Assembly: GCA_032622095.1 (NCBI GenBank)
Contig: CP136066.1
Location: forward strand, 101,575,319 to 101,639,318
Origin: Siphonodentalium dalli
Taxonomy: Eukaryota > Mollusca > Scaphopoda > Gadilida > Siphonodentaliidae
Length of the DNA: 64,000 nt
Reading direction: 5' to 3'
Shown here: piece by piece, positions 57,700 to 64,000 of the stretch
Numbering within the stretch: the first letter of the stretch is position 1
How the letters are laid out: the number at the start of each line of letters is the position of its first letter
Made by a program: the position numbers and the translations under genes
The notes under the pieces: model-generated
The model's database searches: none
Seen by the model: the letters and a program-made list of their open reading frames with translations, nothing else
Told to the model about the DNA's origin: nothing

Positions 57700-60143
57700 T
57701 TAACATTACAGGGATCCACTGATGACCGGAACGAATGGGACCCTTGTTAAGTTGTTTTTAAATTGATGGGACCCTATATAATATTGGATACATCGTTGGG
57801 CGGGGGGGGGGGGGGCTGTATCTGACATAATTGCTTGTCCAATATCTACAGACTGGAATTTGAAGGTGTTCTGCACAAACTTGTAAAACCCGTTTGAAAC
57901 GACAAAAATAATTGTTTACAAGATAAAAATCGAAACAGCTGAACAATTGTTATGACGTTGGATGGTTTTATCCAGAGTATATAATTATGTGCCTGAACCA
58001 TGTAGATAGGTACAATGTATTTCGTGTATATTTCGAAAATGTTTCTTATTACCCTGTCAATGTGTGTATATACACAATTTGGAAGTTCAAACTATTCATG
58101 TCCGTTTTACAGAAAATACTGATCCTATACATCCATGATATTATATGACATAAGTCTAACCTCGCCATTTATATATAGAAATCAGCGGCCAATTGGTCAA
58201 ATGCACCCCACACTCAATAGAGAGACGTTTGGTTGAACACACGTGTTATTTCTATACAATCGATTGCCCGTGTATAATATAGAAAGTTGCTGCAGAGAAT
58301 TGTCGTTGTTCACCGATTATGCTGACCCCAACGAATGCGTCAATAACCAGAACCCAGAAAGCTAATTGAAGAGGAAATGCACCACAATTGAGTTCCCAAA
58401 CACTTACTTTGTTTTTCATTAATTAAAATATTTACTCTTGTTATTATAGCAACAGTCCTCCGCGTGAACGACAGTATGTACCCTGTTCTGTTTCTACTTG
58501 TATATGCGTAGGTAAATAATGACAATAGCGCAACCCAAGCGATTAAATAGGATTATGACGGTCAAAGGGATTGAGAGTTGCGCCCAAAAATACAATTATG
58601 CGCTCTCCACTAAAACGTGTGTACACCCATGTTGTTAGCTGCCCCCCATGCAAGTCAGTAAATAAAATCCCCGTGTCAAGTTCCCGCTTACCATGATGCA
58701 GGAAAACATTAAAAAATGGAAATTTATTGAAATCAAAATTAGGGAATGTTCACACAGCTTGCAAAATTGTCTGGCAAAAATTCGTGAAGTTCTCCCTGGA
58801 CGGCTATATATTGCACACTTTTGAGTGATAAAGTTTGGAATGACATATTATGTGTCTTCGATTGCTTTATCGCTTAGTGGTGCCGTGAAATGCTACGAGT
58901 TGTGCGATTGATTATTCCCATATAATGAAGGATAATTAATTATTTTGCAAATGCCAGTTGTATAATATGTGAAGTAATTACACATATATTACCTCGCATT
59001 TAATAAACGGTGTGGGTTGTAAATTTTATAAGTAGTTTGTCGTCCATATATATCTCCTAGCACATGGCGAATTGACTGCAAACCTGTCCGGAATATTTTG
59101 TCAGCATGTGGACGTTCCATTATTGATAGCACACAAGAGTCACGAAGACACCGAGATAATTTGATGTCCTTGTTGATGACAGTTGTTTTACAAACGTTCA
59201 TGTTTTTTTCACATTCACCCACTGCGAATGCCTTGAGTTTCTACAAGTAATATCTTTATAGCACATAAACTATTTGACAACGACATTATAATCCATCTTT
59301 GTCATGGGTGGTCCTCTGACGTTTGAGCGCCTGACAAAAAAAAATCTAAATCTGGTAAAATAGTTCCGTTTGAAATCGATATATATTAAACAAGCAATCA
59401 AAATCTCGCACGAATGGGCTCGCTGGTTCGAATTCATTATTTTCAGGTATAGGAAACGTTGAAACAAGTATATGTTTTATGGTATTTTAATCGAGTGGAA
59501 CCTTTTAAGGTGTATCAAGCCCTAACAACGGATAACTATTTCTTCATATATACCACACACCACATTATCCAGTATACCTCTCCTCTGTTCCTTTTACTGA
59601 CAATTTATAGATATACTGCCATGCTTATTAAATTATTAATTAAAATCCACGGTCCAATTTGACACAAACTTATTCTAACTTTCCTATGGTAATTTTCAGC
59701 TAACCGTGCATAAGAAAATATATGAAAATACTTGCAATCACCATCATTTGTATGGCACAAAATCCACAAAAATCCGAACCAGAAACAAGCGTAGGAATAG
59801 AAATTATACAACCAAGTAACTGACGAAGGCTCAAACGCGCACCAAATCTGCCAGCCGAAATAACCAAAGAAAGCGATGGATCCGAAATAACCGAACGAAA
59901 ACCCACAAAAGCATCCATTAAAGTATTACGTAGAAAACGAGGAAAAAGATCATTATTCAAAACGCTCTTTACTATCTACGGAAACGAAAGCACAGACGCT
60001 CTTTATCAGAGACGATCATTGGTATTTTTTCCAGGCTGACAACATTCAAAATGTGTTCAAACTGCTCCTTTTGAAAGTAAATATCTGACAATCATAACAT
60101 CATTTCAAAGGACCAATTGGCCCGATCTATTTATACTCCAGTA
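57700..60143. other. Intergenic, no recognised gene
   Basis: Mostly unique-looking AT-rich DNA with a G12 run near 57800. A purine-rich plus-strand frame around 59720-60036 is broken by TGA at about 59819 and is not called. Confidence 0.35.
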
Positions 60144-60257
60144 TACAGTAATGCCCTAAATAATCGACTCCTTAACCACAGCAGAATTATGGGTAATTTT
60201 TCAGGATTTAGTCGGAAATGTGGCTTGTTGCCATTCATCGGAAAGCTCTCTCCGAGT
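60144..60257. mobile_element. Half of a palindromic MITE family D
   Basis: The left arm from TACAGTAATGCCC to GGAAAGCTCTC is intact and stops at the hairpin apex; the right arm is absent. Confidence 0.8.
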
Positions 60258-60408
60258 GGATAACCTTTCTTAATTTCCTTCAGGATGATATACACGGATC
60301 GACTATAGACATTTACAAATGTAGTTGTTCTCTGACTAGGATTCCAAATTTGGCAAAAAACAAAAATAAATATTAATGTTATATGTGTGCATGCACTATC
60401 CACCATGG

Positions 60409-60702
60409 ATATAGAGCCGTACGGGCGCCCGAATTTTTAGAGGGGCTGAGACTTTTTGTCCGAATGTTTTTTACAGTGTTTGTAGAATATATAACTTGCA
60501 TATGCACATGCATATAACAAAATAGATTCAAATTAACACTAAATATGTATTATTCCGGCAGAAATGTGAAAAATACTGTAATTTGCCACAATTTCCCTTT
60601 GATATACCATTCAATTTGCCTGGAATTTGGCCGAATTTTGAGCTTTTAAAACGTTTGGGAGGGACTGTACCCCTTGCAGCCCCATGACCCGTTTACGGCT
60701 AT
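60409..60702. mobile_element. Short inverted-end element
   Basis: TAGAGCCGTACGGGCGCCC at the left and GACCCGTTTACGGCTA at the right are roughly inverted; subterminal AGGGGCTGAGACTTTTTG and TACCCCTTGCAGCCCC also pair in part. Confidence 0.5.
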
Positions 60703-60803
60703 GATGTCAACATCGTGTATCATACAAACGACGCAAACGCAGGTCGTCTACGAAAGTCCGCCCAAATTTTCCCCCGTCACTAATCTTCCGGTGATTAAAT
60801 CCT

Positions 60804-60810
60804 TATATAA
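60804..60810 (+). promoter_or_regulatory. TATA-like motif upstream of second otx-like exon
   Basis: TATATAA lies 180 bases upstream of the ATG at 60990, in a stretch (60703-60989) free of recognisable repeats. It is only suggestive, because AT-rich DNA yields such motifs often. Confidence 0.2.
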
Positions 60811-60989
60811 TACCCAAGTAAATTGTTCTTTCAATGGTCAGTCTAAACATACCACTGACCATTTATTTAACAAAAAATTACTGAGTCGATCAGGTCAGGA
60901 CTAATTCGTACATGGAATATTAATGTGAGGTGAATACTTAAATTCTATAGGGAGTTTTACAAATAAACGTCTGGATTTTGGGCATAAAC

Positions 60990-61101
60990 ATGTCTTTCCA
61001 TCATGTACATTCGCTTCCGGAAGGACTACCGTACCCTGTCAGTACTGCTTATCCCAGCACAGTAAATGTCGACTTCATCCAGCACCAGGCTATCGGATTC
61101 G
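60990..61101 (+). CDS. Probable coding exon 1 of a second otx-like gene
   Basis: A short open exon begins with ATG at 60990 and encodes MSFHHVHSLPEGLPYPVSTA followed by YPSTVNVDFIQHQAIGF. It ends at a consensus GGTAAGA donor (GT at 61102) after 37 codons plus one base. Length (37 against 39 codons), phase 1 junction, an MSF/MSY-type start and the motif VDFIQHQAIGF just before the junction (compare MGLVGPSMGYH in the otx exon and MDLLHPSVGYP in classical Otx) all match Otx first exons. No homeobox exon is visible in 61102-64000, which fits a long first intron like that of the neighbouring otx. The gene would be a tandem, same-strand paralogue about 11 kb downstream of the otx stop. Chance resemblance is possible, since the exon is short and the match rests on about a dozen residues plus the splice site. 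Confidence 0.6.
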
Positions 61102-61723
61102 GTAAGATTTCAGAATTTATTCAAATTATATTCGTGTTTATGACAGTTCTGAAGTAAGCAGAATACACGCTATATATAAGCCGCCAAACTGACTTGGCTT
61201 AATCGAACCTCCAAATCACGTGTATCTTATTTGAGAGGCGGGATATCAGAACACCCATATATAGCCATATACACTACAAATTTCCGACCAAACTTGTCGA
61301 TTTAGCGCTGAAAACGTGCTTTATTTGTTTGTTTGTTTTTGTAACTTGCCGTATAAACTTTCAAATTGACGACATCATGCCAAAGTGGCTTACCAAAATT
61401 ATGTATACGTAATTTTGGATGAGGAATATCAATACAAACATACCCGCAATATTTCCGATCAAAGTTATGTATGTATATAACCATTCAACGTGTTATATAT
61501 CTTAGTCTGTCGTATATGCGAGGTTTTTCGTTCCGATTGTGCCAGTCCGAACTTTCGAACTGTCGTCGCCGACCTTCATCCAAAATAGCCGCACAAAGGC
61601 CTTTTATGTTCCAAACACTAATTGATATGACATTGTCTCTCTAATTCGTATAAAGTCCATATAAAACAATTTCACGTACTATAGTCTTGTCGACCTATTT
61701 TCTTCCCCGGAACGTTACAAGAG

Positions 61724-62056
61724 TTATAACCCTTTCTATACTGAATGGCTTCTCCCACTCAGTTACAAACTAATACATTGGAATGGTCTAATATTCATTC
61801 GGAGGGGTGTTCAGGTATAGTAAAATCAGACGACATCACAACCGATATCCCAAGCTGTTGTGGACCGAGAAGACTTGGTCTAACTGCAGAGAGAACAACA
61901 GATAATACATGCAAGAACAGAATGATCCATATTCGTTGGTGGGAAATGTTCGGATAATAAGTTCAACAAACGACCTATATATGATCGTTTCTTGAACTTA
62001 TTAACATTTCCTAAGGAAACTACTCATCAATGAGTATTTAGTAATCGCCAAAGGGA
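61724..62056. mobile_element. TTAA-class MITE family B, inverted
   Basis: TATAACCCTTTCTATACTGA to TATTTAGTAATCGCCAAAGG, with the family interior GGAATGGTCTAATATTCATT and GATAATAAGTTCAACAAACG. It lies in the presumed first intron of the second otx-like gene. Confidence 0.7.
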
Positions 62057-62484
62057 TCTTGAAATTGTCAGTGAAAGATTCCAATAATTCACGTAGAGAT
62101 TTTCATCCCAAATCAACAACTGAACAGTTGAAAATGAATTTGACAGCCCTATATCAAGTCATGCATGGGCTATAGATCATGCCACGAATCTCAGAGATCA
62201 TATTCCACTCATTCAAACATGGGAAATTGTTGATGTTTTGACCTGTTCTGACGGGGAACTTTATAACATTGAACAAACAACTCAGGGAACATATTTCTTT
62301 GTTAATATACGTGTCCCTTAATCATCTATTTTATGAGTCGCAAGAAAGACTGATTTGATTACCTGGGAGAATGCCATGATTGTAAGTGATCAAATCAGAA
62401 TCATCTCAACAAGGTCACATAAAATCATGCAATCTCGTGCTGGGATCTCCATCTACAGTGAAATACATTATTGATGGGCATGCA

Positions 62485-62933
62485 TTAAAGGTTCTCATTC
62501 CGATCTGAGAGTACCCATATCATCAAGATACAACAACAACAACAACAACAACAACAACATTTCTTCAAAATACGCTTCAGTTATCAGAATAATTGCAACA
62601 AAATAATGCTAACCTGTCAACTATGGTATCAAATTTCCCAAAACGTGCATATTATTCATTGAGACATGGCCGTATTATCACTTGACTATTCACGATATTT
62701 AGCCGTAAGACCACTTGTTTTTTAGAGTTATCCATCTTCGTCCATAATTTTGACCGAGACCATCCATTTGACGGCGTGTTTCCGGGCCACAAACAATAGA
62801 AATAACAAACTTCAAAAATCGATATATGATCACTCTGAGCTTTAATGGGTAGGTTCCTCGACTCGATAAAAATATTTTTCACCCCGAAGCCAAAGAAATA
62901 GTAATTATGGAGTGTTTAATCGGATTGAGTTAA
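62485..62933 (-). mobile_element. TTAA MITE family F, reverse, with CAA expansion
   Basis: TTAAAGGTTCTCATTCCGAT to CGGATTGAGTTAA on the plus strand, reverse complement of family F. Its (GTT)n segment has expanded to about ten CAA units (62531-62560). Confidence 0.75.
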
Positions 62934-63805
62934 CTAAGAAATATATTAGCTGCACTGTTTTCCAATGTTATAAACTTCCCAGTCAGAACACCAAAACGTG
63001 CCCAGGTTTTGAAATGGTTGAGTATACGATCTTTACATATAGGTAGAGATTCACAGTAGAAATTCATGGTATGATCTATAGTCATCTTCATGCACCAGGG
63101 ATCGGCGAAAGAGGATGGTATCTTTTTCGTGACACCTTCTCATTATCACTCCATCTGACCGGGTATCACACTGTAGCAAGAAATAGGTTAGGCAAATCTA
63201 TAGGGGCTACAATGTATACGCTAACAAGGTTTTTTCCGAGGCATATCCCGCGATGTCCTGTTATAGACTGCAACACGTTCAGTGAACTTTCACACGACCA
63301 CGATTCAATCTTTTTCCGTCGTGGGTAGTTGGACTGGGGCATGCACGTGATCACGACAAGATCGTGAGTAAACCATAATATGAAGTATAGAGTGTGATTT
63401 CAGCTGCGAAAATCGTGGTGTTACCTTGGTTAACACCACTTGCAGTCGTACGTAAATAAAACTCGTATATGTGGAAAGAGTATTTAGGGTAGTCACCTGA
63501 ACATGTGTGGATTTACCCGAATCACAACTTTCGCCGGGTAGTCCTCAAGATTGGAAAAGAAGGAAAACGAGAGATGTTGACAGAGTTTTGGCACCAAAAA
63601 CGAATGCCTGTATAATGTCTCCGCCCCTGTTTTACCGACAGAGACACGCCACAGAAGGTCATTACTGACATTGCAAACGGATTGCAGTTGACAGGTACTG
63701 ATATCTCAAAAACAAATTCAAAGTCTAAACAATATAGTACAGTTTTAGACAAAGATATAACATACATGAAAAATATGCTTGTTTTGATACTATATATATA
63801 TAGTA

Positions 63806-64000
63806 CTAGCTGGTGGGCCCGACTTCGTCCGGGCTGTTTCCCCTCTGCTTTCATCCGGACTTCAGATAATCCGTCGAAAGGCGCGATTTGACCTTGAATT
63901 GACCATTTTGAAGGTCAAGGTCAGGTCGGGGTCAAGATTTGACCCGCCCAAAACACTTCCCGGACAAAACCGATTTGACCTTGAATTGACCATTTTGAAA
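63806..64000 (-). mobile_element. Helitron 3' end, reverse, truncated by window edge
   Basis: The plus strand reads A then CTAGCTGGTGGGCCCGACTT followed by CGTCCGGG, the reverse of a CCCGGACGAAGTCGGG hairpin plus CTAG end. The GACCTTGAATTGACC and AAGGTCAAGGTCAGG interior matches the Helitrons in otx intron 1. Confidence 0.78.

Noticed and set aside
59700-60036. Plus-strand frame beginning MKILAITIICMAQNPQKSEP with later dibasic sites, resembling a small secreted precursor
   Set aside because: An in-frame TGA after 40 codons, no clear splice structure and strong purine bias make it more likely chance than a gene.
60674-60904. 76-codon frame just upstream of the second otx-like exon
   Set aside because: Its start lies in the end of a transposon-like repeat, and the rest has no domain or good splice site; it is more likely 5' flanking or UTR sequence.

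Overview
The window is animal nuclear DNA, AT-rich and mostly non-coding. Its coding content is small exons split by GT-AG introns, and most of the rest is repeats. The genes are bilaterian in character (an EHBP1 C-terminus and an Otx homeobox gene). The repeat mix of piggyBac-like and hAT-like MITEs, Helitrons, decayed LINEs and a tRNA-type SINE suits a marine invertebrate. I cannot name the species. There are no operons, CRISPR arrays or prokaryotic features.

Layout, all genes on the + strand. (1) 1-5.4 kb: the last two coding exons of an EHBP1-like gene (3906-4020 and 5256-5337), encoding the end of a bMERB-type helical domain and a C-terminal CaaX box. (2) 5.4-36.2 kb: about 31 kb without a recognised gene, filled with palindromic MITEs, fold-backs and tandem arrays, with a few repeat-poor islands at about 18.9-20.0, 21.8-22.5, 29.7-30.3 and 35.8-36.3 kb. 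(3) 36.3-50.4 kb: a complete three-coding-exon otx gene (36324-36441, 47016-47179, 49110-49712; 294 residues) with a K50 paired-class homeodomain. Its 10.6-kb first intron holds a fold-back element, a 21-bp minisatellite, a head-to-tail Helitron pair, a SINE, a dead LINE and a complex palindrome. (4) 50.4-60.7 kb: repeats, including a 1.15-kb Helitron. (5) 60990-61101: a second coding first exon that looks Otx-like. It has the same splice phase and a recognisable version of the Otx N-terminal motif, so a tandem otx paralogue probably continues past the window. (6) 63806-64000: the start of a reverse-oriented Helitron.

The main biological point is linkage. EHBP1 lies directly upstream of OTX1 in the same orientation in human, and the same order and orientation appear here. 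This suggests an ancient EHBP1-Otx block, perhaps held together by otx enhancers in the gap or in EHBP1 introns. The apparent local otx duplication is the most interesting lead. The second theme is mobile-element architecture: TTAA-flanked double-hairpin MITEs, elements nested three deep, chimeras joined at hairpin tips, and Helitrons carrying about twenty nuclear-receptor-type half-sites inside otx intron 1.

Coordinates of exons were read base by base. Edges of repeats are exact only where termini or target duplications are stated; others are approximate.
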